A stretch of DNA of 64,000 nucleotides from CAYLPJ01 sp964385465 (GCA_964385465.1 CAYLPJ010000019.1:1-64000); one strand, 5' to 3'; numbered from the stretch's first letter, positions 1 through 8,491 are shown. Program-made: numbers and translations. Notes: generated by a model not told the origin, from the letters alone.

Positions 1-273
1 CCTCCGCGTCGCGGCCGAGGGCCCGGCGGGCCGGGCGGGCCCGGCGGCGGACGCTCCGGCGGGCGCGGCGGGCTCGGCGGACCGGGCATGCTGGGCGGCG
101 GCGGGCGACGCCGCGAGCCGGCCTCCAAGGCCCCGCCGGCCACCGAGCCGAAGCAGGCCGAGAGCCCCCCGCCCAGCGGCGAGGCCCCGGCCGAGACGCC
201 CGAGAAGTCCGAGCCCGCGGGCAAGCCGGAGCCCCCGGCCAAGCCCGAGGCCTCCGAGAAGCCCGAGTCGTAA
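1..273 (+). CDS. rpsC: 30S ribosomal protein S3, C-terminal tail (partial)
   Basis: An open frame enters from the left edge and stops at TAA 271-273. It encodes Gly/Arg/Pro-rich sequence followed by a Pro/Glu/Lys/Ala-rich tail with repeated KPE and PEKSEP units. No conserved S3 domain lies inside the window. The call rests on position: rpsC directly precedes rplP in the S10/spc order. Ordinary S3 ends soon after its KH and C-terminal domains, so this roughly 90-residue low-complexity tail is an extension. It could in principle belong to another gene, but rpsC is by far the likeliest. Confidence 0.72.
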   Translation, partial: PPRRGRGPGGPGGPGGGRSGGRGGLGGPGMLGGGGRRREPASKAPPATEPKQAESPPPSGEAPAETPEKSEPAGKPEPPAKPEASEKPES

Positions 274-330
274 CGGTTCCCGCGCCCCCGGACGGCGGGC
301 GCAGCAGCTAGCTGGAGCACAGGTGTTGCC

Positions 331-750
331 ATGGCATTGATGCCCAAACGAATCAAGCACCGCAAGCAGATGCGAGGGCGCATCCGCGGCCACGCCACGC
401 GAGGCAATACGGTCGCGTTCGGCGAGTTCGGCATCCAGACCAAGGACCCCGGCTGGATCACCGGCCGGCAGATCGAGGCCGGGCGCATGGCCGCCAGGCA
501 CTACCTCCACCGCGAGGGGCGCGTGTACATCCGCATCTTCCCGGACAAGCCGATCAGTTCCAAGCCGCTGGAGACGCGGATGGGCAAGGGCAAGGGCGAG
601 CCGGAGGCGTGGGTGGCGGTGGTCAAGCCCGGGACGGTGCTGTTCGAGATCGGCGGGGTGGACGAGATCACGGCCAAGGGCGCGTTGCGGCGCGTGGCGG
701 CGAAGATGCCGCTTCGCTGCCGGATGGTCTACCGCCACGCGACCATATAG
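331..750 (+). CDS. rplP: 50S ribosomal protein L16
   Basis: L16 of the large subunit sits near the peptidyl-transferase centre and helps accommodate aminoacyl-tRNA. The 139-residue product has the family N-terminus (MPKRIKHRKQMRGR) and the EAWVAVVKPG segment, with the usual length. The ATG at 331 follows a weak GGAG (313-316); the second ATG at 340 would remove only three residues and matches the commonest family start. It lies between rpsC and rpmC as in most bacteria and is translated in the same mRNA. Confidence 0.97.
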   Translation: MALMPKRIKHRKQMRGRIRGHATRGNTVAFGEFGIQTKDPGWITGRQIEAGRMAARHYLHREGRVYIRIFPDKPISSKPLETRMGKGKGEPEAWVAVVKPGTVLFEIGGVDEITAKGALRRVAAKMPLRCRMVYRHATI

Positions 751-761
751 GACCCGGAGCG

Positions 762-983
762 ATGAAAGTCAGCGACATCCGCCAACTGAACGACGAGGAA
801 TTGAGCAACGAGCTGGAGCGGCTGCGTCGGCACCTGTTCGACGTGCGGTCCCAGGCGGTGACCGAGAAGCTGGAGGACCCCAGCATGATCACCAAGGCCC
901 GCCGGGACGTCGCCCGCATCCTGACGGTCATGCGGCAGCGCGAGCACGAGGCCCAGCGGGCCGCGGCCCACGCGGAAGGCTAA
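762..983 (+). CDS. rpmC: 50S ribosomal protein L29
   Basis: L29 binds 23S rRNA at the tunnel exit and contributes to the docking site for SRP and trigger factor. The product has 73 residues, typical for the family. It has the antiparallel helical pattern with RQLNDEEL near the N-terminus and the LFDVRSQ motif in the middle. The ATG at 762 has a GGAG (755-758) just upstream, so spacing is tight. The open frame extends further upstream to 609 but overlaps rplP, so the short form is chosen. Confidence 0.96.
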   Translation: MKVSDIRQLNDEELSNELERLRRHLFDVRSQAVTEKLEDPSMITKARRDVARILTVMRQREHEAQRAAAHAEG

Positions 984-989
984 CCAACC

Positions 990-1469
990 ATGGCGAACGA
1001 GCAGAGCAACCAGACCGCCGGCGCCCGCCGGGCCTTGACCGGGCGGGTCAGTGCGATCAGCGGCGAGAAGACGATCAAGGTCGTGGTGGACAACCTTGTC
1101 CGGCACCGGATCTACGGCAAGTACATCCGCCGCCGCAGCAAGCTGACCGTCCACGACCCGCAGAACGGCGCGGAACTGGGCGACGTGGTGGAGATCGTCC
1201 CCTGCCGCCGGATGAGCAAGAGCAAGAGCTGGCGGCTGGCGCGGATCGTCCGCCGGTCGGACGCGCCCTACGCCGGGCCGATCCCGGCCCCGCTGGCCGA
1301 GCCGGAGCCCGCGGCGGGCCTGACGGCCGACGGCGTCGAGGGCGACTCGCCCGAGGCGGCGCCGCAGCCGGCGGCCGAGGCCCCTCCGACCGAAACGCCC
1401 TCCAACGAGGCCCCCGCAGCCGCCGAGGCCGCTCCCCCGGCCGGCGGCGACGACGAGCAAAAGGACTGA
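990..1469 (+). CDS. rpsQ: 30S ribosomal protein S17 with long C-terminal extension
   Basis: S17 is a primary binder of 16S rRNA in the small subunit body. Residues 1 to about 90 form the OB-fold core with the TGRVSAISGEKTIKVVVDN strand and the VEIVPCRRMSKSKSW segment. Families usually stop at 80-95 residues; this product has 159. The additional roughly 70 residues are almost only Ala, Pro, Glu and Gly. The tail is in frame with no internal stop and codon use unchanged, so it looks like real protein. Its function is unknown. Confidence 0.95.
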   Translation: MANEQSNQTAGARRALTGRVSAISGEKTIKVVVDNLVRHRIYGKYIRRRSKLTVHDPQNGAELGDVVEIVPCRRMSKSKSWRLARIVRRSDAPYAGPIPAPLAEPEPAAGLTADGVEGDSPEAAPQPAAEAPPTETPSNEAPAAAEAAPPAGGDDEQKD

Positions 1470-1473
1470 GGCG

Positions 1474-1860
1474 GTGATTCAGCAGGAAACGCGTTTGACG
1501 GTGGCCGACAACACCGGCGCCCGGGAAGTCGGGTGCATTCGGGTGTTGGGCGGCTCGACGAGGCGGCAGGGCTTCACCCGCCGGACGGCCTCGCTGGGCG
1601 ACATCATCGTCTGCTCGGTGAAGAAGGCCCAGCCGGGCAGCGACGTCAAGGCCGGCGACATCGTCCGGTGCGTCGTGGTTCGCACGGCGTATCCGGTCCG
1701 CCGGACGGACGGCAGCTACGTGAAGTTCGACAGCAACGCCGCGGTGATCATCGACGTGAACGACAACCCGCGCGGGACGCGGATCTTCGGAGCCGTCGCC
1801 CGGGAGCTTCGGGAGCGGAACTTCATGAAGATCGTCTCGCTGGCATCGGAGGTGGTGTGA
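1474..1860 (+). CDS. rplN: 50S ribosomal protein L14
   Basis: L14 sits at the subunit interface and takes part in bridge B8. The 128-residue product has the diagnostic N-terminus MIQQETRLTVADNTGAREV and the family C-terminus ending in KIVSLASEVV. The start is GTG 1474, fixed by the conserved Met-Ile-Gln beginning. It lies 4 nt after the rpsQ stop and is probably translationally coupled to it. It is a few residues longer than the usual 122. Confidence 0.97.
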   Translation: MIQQETRLTVADNTGAREVGCIRVLGGSTRRQGFTRRTASLGDIIVCSVKKAQPGSDVKAGDIVRCVVVRTAYPVRRTDGSYVKFDSNAAVIIDVNDNPRGTRIFGAVARELRERNFMKIVSLASEVV

Positions 1861-1862
1861 CG

Positions 1863-2201
1863 ATGGCTCGGCACATCAAAAAGGGCGACCAGGTGATGGT
1901 CATCGCCGGCAACGACCGCGGCAAGATCGGCGAGGTGCTCCGCGTCGACACCAAGGCCGACAAGGTCCTCATCCAGGGCGTCAATCGGGTGTACCGGCAC
2001 CTTCGCCCCAGCCGCCAGCATCCCCAGGGCGGGCGGATCCAGAAGGAGATGCCGATCCACATCTCCAACGTCCTTCCGCTGGACCCCAAGACGAACCAGC
2101 CGACGCGCGTGGGCTTCCGCACACTGGCCGACGGGACGAAAGAACGGTTCGCCCGCGGCAGCGGCGAGAGCCTCGGGGTCGTTCGGAAACCCGGGAAGTA
2201 G
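1863..2201 (+). CDS. rplX: 50S ribosomal protein L24
   Basis: L24 is an assembly initiator that binds the 5' part of 23S rRNA. The 112-residue product opens with the KOW segment (HIKKGDQVMVIAGNDRGKIGEV). The ATG at 1863 starts 2 nt after the rplN stop. The reading frame is open further upstream but only as a shadow of rplN. Confidence 0.96.
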   Translation: MARHIKKGDQVMVIAGNDRGKIGEVLRVDTKADKVLIQGVNRVYRHLRPSRQHPQGGRIQKEMPIHISNVLPLDPKTNQPTRVGFRTLADGTKERFARGSGESLGVVRKPGK

Positions 2202-2209
2202 GTGCGATC

Positions 2210-2755
2210 ATGGCCCCACGGCTACAGGAACGATTCGCCAACGACGTTCGCCCGCAGTTGCGGGAGAGGTTCCAGTACGACAACCCGATGTCGATCCCGC
2301 GGCTGGAGAAGATCGTCGTGTCGATGGGCATCGGCGACGCCCACAGCAACGAGGCCCGGCTGGAGGCGGCGTTGAAGCAGATGGCCCAGATCGCCGGGCA
2401 GAAGCCGGTGGTCACGCGGGCGCGCAAGTCGGTCAGCAACTTCAAGCTCCGCGAGGGCTATCCGGTGGGCGTGAAGGTCACGCTGCGGGGCGCGCGGATG
2501 TACGAGTTCCTCGACCGGCTGGTCTCGCTGGCGATCCCGCGGGTGAGGGACTTCCGAGGGCTGAGCGCCTCGGCGTTCGACGGGCGGGGCAACTACAACA
2601 TGGGCCTGACCGAGCAGAGCGTCTTCCCGGAGATCGATCCGGGGTCGATGACGTTCACGTTGGGCATGAACATCACGCTGCAGACCAGCGCGCCGACCGA
2701 CGAGGAGGCCCGGGAGCTGCTGACGCTGCTGGGCATGCCGTTCCGCAAGGACTGA
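2210..2755 (+). CDS. rplE: 50S ribosomal protein L5
   Basis: L5 binds 5S rRNA and contacts the P-site tRNA elbow. The product has 181 residues, the usual length. It contains the conserved KIVVSMGIGDA segment, QKPVVTRARKSVSNFKLREG and VTLRG, plus the RDFRGLSASAFDGRGNY block. Start ATG 2210 lies 8 nt after rplX. Confidence 0.97.
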   Translation: MAPRLQERFANDVRPQLRERFQYDNPMSIPRLEKIVVSMGIGDAHSNEARLEAALKQMAQIAGQKPVVTRARKSVSNFKLREGYPVGVKVTLRGARMYEFLDRLVSLAIPRVRDFRGLSASAFDGRGNYNMGLTEQSVFPEIDPGSMTFTLGMNITLQTSAPTDEEARELLTLLGMPFRKD

Positions 2756-2771
2756 ACGAGGAACCCGACCG

Positions 2772-2957
2772 ATGGCCACGAAAGCACAGATCGCCCGGTG
2801 CAACCGGAAGCCGAAGTTCATGTCGCGCACGGTGCGGCGCTGCCAGCTCTGCGGGCGGTCGCGCAGCGTGTACCGCAAGTTCCGCGTCTGCCGCATCTGC
2901 CTGCGGATGCTGGCGAACGAGGGCAAGGTCCCGGGCATGAAGAAGGCCAGCTGGTAG
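2772..2957 (+). CDS. rpsN: 30S ribosomal protein S14, zinc-binding type
   Basis: S14 helps assemble the 30S head. The 61-residue product is the short zinc-ribbon form (type Z) with Cys24, Cys27, Cys40 and Cys43 in a C-x2-C-x12-C-x2-C pattern. The long zinc-free form has about 100 residues. It lies between L5 and S8 as in the standard spc order. The GAACGAGGAACC upstream provides a plausible Shine-Dalgarno site. Confidence 0.97.
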   Translation: MATKAQIARCNRKPKFMSRTVRRCQLCGRSRSVYRKFRVCRICLRMLANEGKVPGMKKASW

Positions 2958-2972
2958 CGAGGAACGACACCG

Positions 2973-3371
2973 ATGAGCCTCTCCGATCCGATCGCCGACA
3001 TGTTGACGAGAATCCGCAACGCCTACCGGGCGCGGCACGAGACGGTGAACGTCCGCGCCTCGAAGATCTGCCAGGGCGTCTGCGATGTGCTGAAGGAGGA
3101 GGGCTACATCTCCGACGTGCAGCGCATCGACGACGGCAAGCAGGGGCTGCTGCGGGTGTACCTCAAGTACGGCCCGCGGGGCGAGGACGTCATCATCGAC
3201 ATCCAGCGCGTCAGCACGCCGGGCCAGCGCGTCTACAGCGGCGTCGAGGGGATCCCCCGCCCGTTGGACGGGCTGGGCATCGCGATCGTCTCGACCTCCC
3301 GCGGCGTGCTGAGCGACCGCCGCTGCCGCGAGGAGAACGTCGGCGGCGAGGTCCTGTGCACCGTTTGCTAG
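2973..3371 (+). CDS. rpsH: 30S ribosomal protein S8
   Basis: S8 binds helix 21 of 16S rRNA and in E. coli represses the spc operon by binding its own mRNA. The product of 132 residues starts with the diagnostic SDPIADMLTRIRNA and ends with the STSRGVLSDRRCREENVGGE block containing the conserved ST/SRG loop. Length is normal. The start at ATG 2973 has GCGAGGAACG upstream. Confidence 0.97.
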   Translation: MSLSDPIADMLTRIRNAYRARHETVNVRASKICQGVCDVLKEEGYISDVQRIDDGKQGLLRVYLKYGPRGEDVIIDIQRVSTPGQRVYSGVEGIPRPLDGLGIAIVSTSRGVLSDRRCREENVGGEVLCTVC

Positions 3372-3384
3372 CAAGGGAATCACG

Positions 3385-3966
3385 ATGTCGCGTATTGGCA
3401 TACAACCCGTTTCCATCCCCGACGGCGTGACCGTCGCCGTCGACGGGCGGACCGTCAACGTCGACGGGCCGGTGGGCAAGCTCTCCTGGGAGCACCGCCC
3501 CGAGGTCAGCGTCGAGCTCGACGAGGCCGCCAGGTCCGTCGTCGTTCGCCGCGGCTCCAACGACCGCCTCAGCCGCAGCCTCCACGGGCTGACGCGCAGC
3601 CTCATCGCCAACATGGTCGAAGGCTGCAAGAACGGCTTCCTGCGAGGCATGGAGGTCTACGGCGTCGGCTACGGCTGCCAGGTCCAGGGCAAGCAGTTGA
3701 CGCTGACCTGCGGGCTGAGTCACCCGGTCGTCTTCGACGTGCCCGAGGGGCTGACCGTCGAGGTCCAGACCCCCCAGGCCCGCGGGGACACCGAGCCGGC
3801 GCGGTTCACCATCAAGGGCGCCGACAAGCAGGCGGTCGGCGAGTTCGCCGCGCGGCTTCGCAAGGCCCGTCCCCCCGAGCCCTACAAGGGCAAGGGCGTG
3901 CGGTACGCGGGCGAGCAGATCAAGCGGAAGGTCGGCAAGGCCTTCGCCGGGGCCGGCGGCGCCTAG
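3385..3966 (+). CDS. rplF: 50S ribosomal protein L6
   Basis: L6 lies near the sarcin-ricin loop and factor-binding site. The 193-residue product starts with MSRIGIQPVSIPDGV and has two tandem alpha/beta domains. The second ends with the family signature PPEPYKGKGVRY. About 15 residues beyond the usual end (KVGKAFAGAGGA) form a short basic/Gly-Ala tail. Confidence 0.97.
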   Translation: MSRIGIQPVSIPDGVTVAVDGRTVNVDGPVGKLSWEHRPEVSVELDEAARSVVVRRGSNDRLSRSLHGLTRSLIANMVEGCKNGFLRGMEVYGVGYGCQVQGKQLTLTCGLSHPVVFDVPEGLTVEVQTPQARGDTEPARFTIKGADKQAVGEFAARLRKARPPEPYKGKGVRYAGEQIKRKVGKAFAGAGGA

Positions 3967-4010
3967 GCCCCCCGGGCCGGCGCGGGCACCGTGTCACGGG
4001 ATCAGAGACC

Positions 4011-4379
4011 ATGAAGGCAAGCATACGCAAACAGGTTCGGCGGCAGCGACGCAAACGTCACGTGCGAAAGCATGTGTTCGGCTCGGCCGAACGACCCAGG
4101 TTGACCGTGTTTCGAAGTCACAAGAACATCTACGCCCAGATCGTCGACGACATCGCCGGGAGAACGCTCGTGGCGGCGTCGACGCGGGAGAAGCCCCTCC
4201 GCGAGGAGGTCGGCCACGGCGGCAACCGCGCCGCGGCCACCGCGGTCGGCACGGCCCTGGCCGAGAAGGCCGTCGAGGCCGGCATCAAGGCCGTCGTGTT
4301 CGACCGCAACGGCTATCCGTATCACGGGCGCATCCGAGAACTGGCCGAAGCCGCCCGCAAGGGTGGGCTGGAGTTCTAG
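4011..4379 (+). CDS. rplR: 50S ribosomal protein L18
   Basis: L18 binds 5S rRNA together with L5 in the central protuberance. The 122-residue product has the basic N-terminus and RPRLTVFRSHKNIYAQ, the family hallmark, and ends with RIRELAEAARKGGLEF, the typical L18 terminus. Length is normal. There is a 44-nt spacer from rplF, longer than elsewhere in this operon. Confidence 0.97.
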   Translation: MKASIRKQVRRQRRKRHVRKHVFGSAERPRLTVFRSHKNIYAQIVDDIAGRTLVAASTREKPLREEVGHGGNRAAATAVGTALAEKAVEAGIKAVVFDRNGYPYHGRIRELAEAARKGGLEF

Positions 4380-4394
4380 GCAGGAGCAGGTATC

Positions 4395-4937
4395 GTGGCA
4401 TTCAGCAGAGGTGGTCCACAACGAGGCCGCGGCCGAGGCCGCGGACGGCGCCGGGACGAGTTCGAGGAAGAAGGCGGGCTCGAAGACAACGTGGTGCAGA
4501 TCTACCGCTGCTCCAAGGTTGTCAAGGGCGGGCGCCGCTTCAGCTTCGGCGCGCTGGTGGTCGTCGGCGACCGCAGCGGCAACGTCGGCATCGGCTACGG
4601 AAAGGCCAACGAGGTCCCCGTCGCCGTCGAGAAGGGCATTGCCGACGCCAAGAAGAGCATGAAGCCCGTCCCCCTCAAGGGCAAGAGCATCCCGCACAAG
4701 GTCATCGGCACGCACGGCGCCAGCCGCGTGGTGCTCGTGCCCGCCAGCGAAGGCACCGGCGTGATCGCCGGGAAGAAGCTTCGCCCGCTGCTGGAGTTGG
4801 CCGGCATCCATAACGTGCTGACCAAGGCCTACGGCTCGACCGCACCGAAAAACCTGCTCAAGGCGGGAAGGAACGCCCTGGACCAGCTTCGCACGGCCGA
4901 GACCGTCGCGGCGCTGCGGGGAGTGGAACTGACATGA
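4395..4937 (+). CDS. rpsE: 30S ribosomal protein S5
   Basis: S5 maintains decoding accuracy near the mRNA entry site. The 180-residue product begins at GTG 4395 preceded by AGGAGCAGG. It has an Arg/Gly-rich then acidic N-terminal segment of about 30 residues before the double-stranded-RNA-binding domain, which includes KVVKGGRRFSFGALVVVGD. The C-terminal domain carries GSTAPKNLLKA. The stop overlaps the rplO start by 4 nt, leaving no room for rpmD. Confidence 0.97.
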   Translation: MAFSRGGPQRGRGRGRGRRRDEFEEEGGLEDNVVQIYRCSKVVKGGRRFSFGALVVVGDRSGNVGIGYGKANEVPVAVEKGIADAKKSMKPVPLKGKSIPHKVIGTHGASRVVLVPASEGTGVIAGKKLRPLLELAGIHNVLTKAYGSTAPKNLLKAGRNALDQLRTAETVAALRGVELT

Positions 4938-5380
4938 ACCTCGACGAGATCCTCCAGCAGGCCGGCAAGCACAAGAACCGCCGCCGCGTGGGGCGGGGCA
5001 ACGGCTCGGGGTACGGCAAGACCTCCGGGCGCGGCCACCGCGGGTACCACCAGCGGGCCGGCAGCAACAAGATGTTCGGCTTCGAGGGCGGGCAGAACCC
5101 CATGATCGCCCGCATCCCGCAGCGCGGCTTCAACAACAAGAACTTCCGGAAGCAGTACCAGGTCATCAACCTCGCCACGCTCGAGCAGCGGTTCGAGAGC
5201 GGCACGCGGGTCGACCCCGCCGCCCTCGCCGCCGCACGCCTGATCGACGACGCCGACAAGCCCGTCAAGGTGCTCGGCAACGGCGAGCTGACCAAGAAGC
5301 TGACCGTCGTGGCCAGCAAGTTCTCCAAGTCCGCGGCCGAGAAGATCGCCTCGGCCGGCGGGTCGGTGGAAGTGGTGTAG
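4934..5380 (+). CDS. rplO: 50S ribosomal protein L15
   Basis: L15 is a late assembly protein that threads through 23S rRNA. The 148-residue product has the Gly/Arg-rich N-terminal arm (RRRVGRGNGSGYGKTSGRGH) and the QNPMIARIPQRGF region, followed by the globular C-terminal domain. ATGA overlap with rpsE implies translational coupling. In most bacteria rpmD (L30) stands between these two genes; here it is absent. Confidence 0.97.
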   Translation: MNLDEILQQAGKHKNRRRVGRGNGSGYGKTSGRGHRGYHQRAGSNKMFGFEGGQNPMIARIPQRGFNNKNFRKQYQVINLATLEQRFESGTRVDPAALAAARLIDDADKPVKVLGNGELTKKLTVVASKFSKSAAEKIASAGGSVEVV

Positions 5381-5415
5381 CGGTCCCGGGACGCACGCGG
5401 TAAAGGATTCGCCTG

Positions 5416-6999
5416 ATGGCATTCCGTGTATTCAGACTGGTCATCACCGTGCTGCTTGGCGGCTTTGCGGTGGGCCTGACGGTCTTCGGCGGCATCGTGC
5501 CGCTGGCCGGGGCGCTCGGCGCGGGCGCCGGCGCGCTGCTGCAGCCCGTGCTCATGATCGTCGCCGGCTTGCTCGTCGCCGCGCTGTGCTACTTCGCGGT
5601 CTGGTCGAAATCCGCGCTCTGCCGCTCCCTCGAGAACATCTTCTCCATCCCCGAGCTGCTGCGCAAGCTGGCGTTCACCCTGGCGCTGCTGTGCATCTAC
5701 CGCGTGGGCTTCCACGTGCCCCTGCCCGGGCTCAACCAGGAGAAGGTCAAGAGCTTCATGTCCGAGCAGTCCGAGGGCGTCTTCGGGACGGCCATCCAGT
5801 ATTTCGGCCTGTTCACCGGCGGCTCGCTCCGGCAGTCCACGCTGTTCGGGCTGGGCATCATGCCCTACATCTCGGCCTCGATTATCTTCCAGTTGCTGAC
5901 CACCGTCGTGCCCGCCCTGGAGAAGCTTCAGAAGGAGGGCCCGGCGGGGTACAAGAAGATCCAGGAGTACACCCGCTACGCCACCGTGGGCTTATGCATC
6001 ATCCAGGCGGTGGTGTGGATGAAGATCATGTTCGGCTCCCAGGGGGGGGCGGGAGGCCTGCTGGTCTATCCCGAGTACGCCAACTCCTACCTGGTCTTCC
6101 TGATGGGCATCGTCGGCCTGACGGCCGGGACCATGTTCCTGATGTGGCTGGGCGAACAGATCGACGAGTACGGCATCGGCAACGGGATCAGCCTGATCAT
6201 CATGGCGGGCATTGTCTCGCGCCTGCCGTGGGCGATCGGCACGCTGGCGGAGTCTGCGGACCTGAGCCTGGCGGCGATCGGCTCCAGCAGCAAGACCGGC
6301 CCGGAGAAGCTGCTGTTTCTGGCATTCATGTTCGTCTTCGTGATCGCCGGGGTGATCCTGATCACCCAGGGCCAGCGCCGGATCCCGATCCAGCAGGCCA
6401 AGCACACGCGCGGCCGCCGGGTGTACGGCGGGCAGCGGAACTACATGCCCCTGCGGGTCAACCACGGCGGCGTCATGCCGATCATCTTCGCCTCCTCGCT
6501 GATGATCTTCCCCAACGCCATCGCCAAGTGGCTCCAGGGCGTCTGGCGGAACGACTTCACCCGGATGCTCTCGGAGGCGTTCGACCCGACCAGCTACATG
6601 TACTCGCTGATCTACATCGGCATGATCTTCTTCTTCGCGTACTTCTGGACGACCGTCCAGTTCCGCCCGAAGGAGATGGCCGACCAGTTGCGGGACACCG
6701 GCGCGTTCATTCCGGGCCTCCGGCCGGGCAAGCGGACGGCGGAGTACCTCGAGCGGGTGATGGAGCGGATCACGTATTGCGGTGCGGCGTTCCTGGCGCT
6801 GATCGCGGTGATTCCGACCTTCGTGGCGGCGAACCTGGGCATCGACTTCGCGGTGACGCAGTTCCTCGGCGGCACGGGGTTGCTGATCTGCGTGTCGGTG
6901 ACGCTGGACCTGGTTCAGCGGATCGAGGCGAACCTGGTGATGCGGAACTACGGCGGGCTGCTGGGCGGCTCGACCCGGATCAAGGGAGCGAACCGGTGA
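5416..6999 (+). CDS. secY: Preprotein translocase channel SecY with N-terminal membrane extension
   Basis: SecY forms the protein-conducting channel of the Sec translocon in the inner membrane. The canonical N-terminus (ENIFSIPELLRKLAFTLALL) begins only near residue 76. The preceding 75 residues contain two predicted hydrophobic helices (about 8-33 and 43-60). Conserved parts follow: the HVPLPGLN plug area, GIMPYISASIIFQLL, the cytoplasmic RRIPIQQAK loop and VNHGGVMPIIFASS. The product has 527 residues against about 430-450 normally. AAAGGA (5402-5407) at good spacing supports the first ATG, so the extension appears genuine. Confidence 0.96.
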   Translation: MAFRVFRLVITVLLGGFAVGLTVFGGIVPLAGALGAGAGALLQPVLMIVAGLLVAALCYFAVWSKSALCRSLENIFSIPELLRKLAFTLALLCIYRVGFHVPLPGLNQEKVKSFMSEQSEGVFGTAIQYFGLFTGGSLRQSTLFGLGIMPYISASIIFQLLTTVVPALEKLQKEGPAGYKKIQEYTRYATVGLCIIQAVVWMKIMFGSQGGAGGLLVYPEYANSYLVFLMGIVGLTAGTMFLMWLGEQIDEYGIGNGISLIIMAGIVSRLPWAIGTLAESADLSLAAIGSSSKTGPEKLLFLAFMFVFVIAGVILITQGQRRIPIQQAKHTRGRRVYGGQRNYMPLRVNHGGVMPIIFASSLMIFPNAIAKWLQGVWRNDFTRMLSEAFDPTSYMYSLIYIGMIFFFAYFWTTVQFRPKEMADQLRDTGAFIPGLRPGKRTAEYLERVMERITYCGAAFLALIAVIPTFVAANLGIDFAVTQFLGGTGLLICVSVTLDLVQRIEANLVMRNYGGLLGGSTRIKGANR

Positions 7000-7652
7000 G
7001 AATCGTACTGATGGGACCGCCCGGAGCGGGCAAGGGCACACAGGCCAAGCGGCTGGTCGAGCGCTTCGGCATGGCGCACCTGTCCAGCGGCGACATCTTC
7101 CGCGCCGAGAAGGCCGGCGGCTCGGAGCTCGGCAAGAAGCTCGACGAGTACATGGCCGCCGGGCAGCTCGTCCCCGACGAGCTGGTCGTGGAGATCATGG
7201 CCAAGGCCGTCACGGACGTTCCGGCCGACAAGGGCCTGATGCTCGACGGCTTCCCGCGGACCGTCCCCCAGGCCGAGGCGCTGGACAAGCAGCTCGCCGA
7301 GGCCGACGCGCCGCTGGACGGCGTGGTGGTGATCACCTGCGACGACGAGGCTATCGTCGAGCGGATCACCGGGCGGCGAAGCTGCCCCGAGTGCGGGCGC
7401 GTCTACCATGTGAAATACCTGGCGCCGAAGAAGGAAGGCATCTGCGATGCCTGCGGCGCCGAACTGGTCCAGCGGGGCGACGACCGCGAAGAGGTGGTCC
7501 GCGAGCGCCTGGCCACGTACTACAAGCAGACCGAGCCGGTCATCGCCTACTACCGCCGGCGCGGGCAGGTGAAGGTCGTCGAGGTCGACGGCAACGGCTC
7601 GCCCGACGAGGTCACCGCCTCGCTGGTCGAGGCCGTCGAGTCGTTGGGCTGA
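6996..7652 (+). CDS. adk: Adenylate kinase
   Basis: Adenylate kinase equilibrates ATP, ADP and AMP in the cytoplasm. The 218-residue product starts at GTG 6996, overlapping the secY stop (GTGA). The P-loop GPPGAGKGT is at residues 7-15, LSSGDIFR binds AMP, and LDGFPRT is present. The LID is of the long zinc type with Cys130, Cys133, Cys150 and Cys153. The secY-adk-map order matches that of Bacillus and many other bacteria. Confidence 0.97.
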   Translation: MRIVLMGPPGAGKGTQAKRLVERFGMAHLSSGDIFRAEKAGGSELGKKLDEYMAAGQLVPDELVVEIMAKAVTDVPADKGLMLDGFPRTVPQAEALDKQLAEADAPLDGVVVITCDDEAIVERITGRRSCPECGRVYHVKYLAPKKEGICDACGAELVQRGDDREEVVRERLATYYKQTEPVIAYYRRRGQVKVVEVDGNGSPDEVTASLVEAVESLG

Positions 7653-7669
7653 GCAGCACGGGAACGCCA

Positions 7670-8482
7670 TTGGCCGTCACGCTGAAGACACCCGAAGAGA
7701 TCGAGAAGATGCGCCGGGCCGGGCAGCTCGTCCGCCGCGTGCTCCAGCGCCTCGGCGAACTGGTCGAGCCGGGCGTGCAGACACGCGACCTTGACGCCGA
7801 GGCCGAACGCATGACAATCGAAGCCGGGGCCGACTGCCTGTTCAAGGGCGTCCCCGGCCGCTACGGCGCCGGACCGTTCCCCGGCGCGATCTGCGTGTCG
7901 ATCAACGAGCAGGTCGTCCACGGGATCCCGTCGAGCCGGCGGATCGCCGACGGCGATATCGTCAGCATCGACTTCGGCGTGAAGCTGGACGGCTGGTGCG
8001 GCGATGCCGCCGAGACGTTCATCGTCGGCGACGTCCACGAGGACGTCCGCCGGTTGGTCGGCGTCACGAAAAACGCCCTGTCGTTCGTCGAGCGGCTGGC
8101 CCGGCCGGGCGAGGTGTGGTCCACCGTCGCGCGGGCCATGCAGGAGTACATCGAGGGCGAGGGCTTCTCGGTGGTCCGGGAGTTCGTCGGGCACGGCATC
8201 GGCCGGAACATGCACGAAGACTTGAAGATACCGAATTTCGTCTCCCCCGAGCTGGAGGCGAAGGACATTGTGCTGGAAGAGGGCATGACCGTGGCCATCG
8301 AGCCGATGGTCAACCTCGGCTCGCACAAGGTGGAGCTGGCCGCCGACCGCTGGACGGTCCTGACCAAGGACCGCAAGCCGTCGGCGCACTACGAGCATAC
8401 GATGGCGATTACCTCCGCGGGCGTGGACCTGCTGACCGACGGGCGACCGGCCCCGGCAGGGGGCGCCCGCGAGGCCGGATGA
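7670..8482 (+). CDS. map: Methionine aminopeptidase, type I
   Basis: The enzyme removes the initiator Met from nascent proteins. The metal-binding set is visible: two Asp in the segment DFGVKLDGWCGDAA, the His in GHGIGRNMHE, and the two Glu in IEPMV and YEHTMA. CVSINEQVVHGIPS is the substrate pocket signature. The 270-residue frame has no ATG before the conserved TLKTPEEIEKM, so TTG 7670 is the most likely start. It lies 17 nt after adk. A GTG or ATG further upstream would overlap adk extensively. Confidence 0.96.
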   Translation: MAVTLKTPEEIEKMRRAGQLVRRVLQRLGELVEPGVQTRDLDAEAERMTIEAGADCLFKGVPGRYGAGPFPGAICVSINEQVVHGIPSSRRIADGDIVSIDFGVKLDGWCGDAAETFIVGDVHEDVRRLVGVTKNALSFVERLARPGEVWSTVARAMQEYIEGEGFSVVREFVGHGIGRNMHEDLKIPNFVSPELEAKDIVLEEGMTVAIEPMVNLGSHKVELAADRWTVLTKDRKPSAHYEHTMAITSAGVDLLTDGRPAPAGGAREAG

Positions 8483-8491
8483 GGTGCGACG

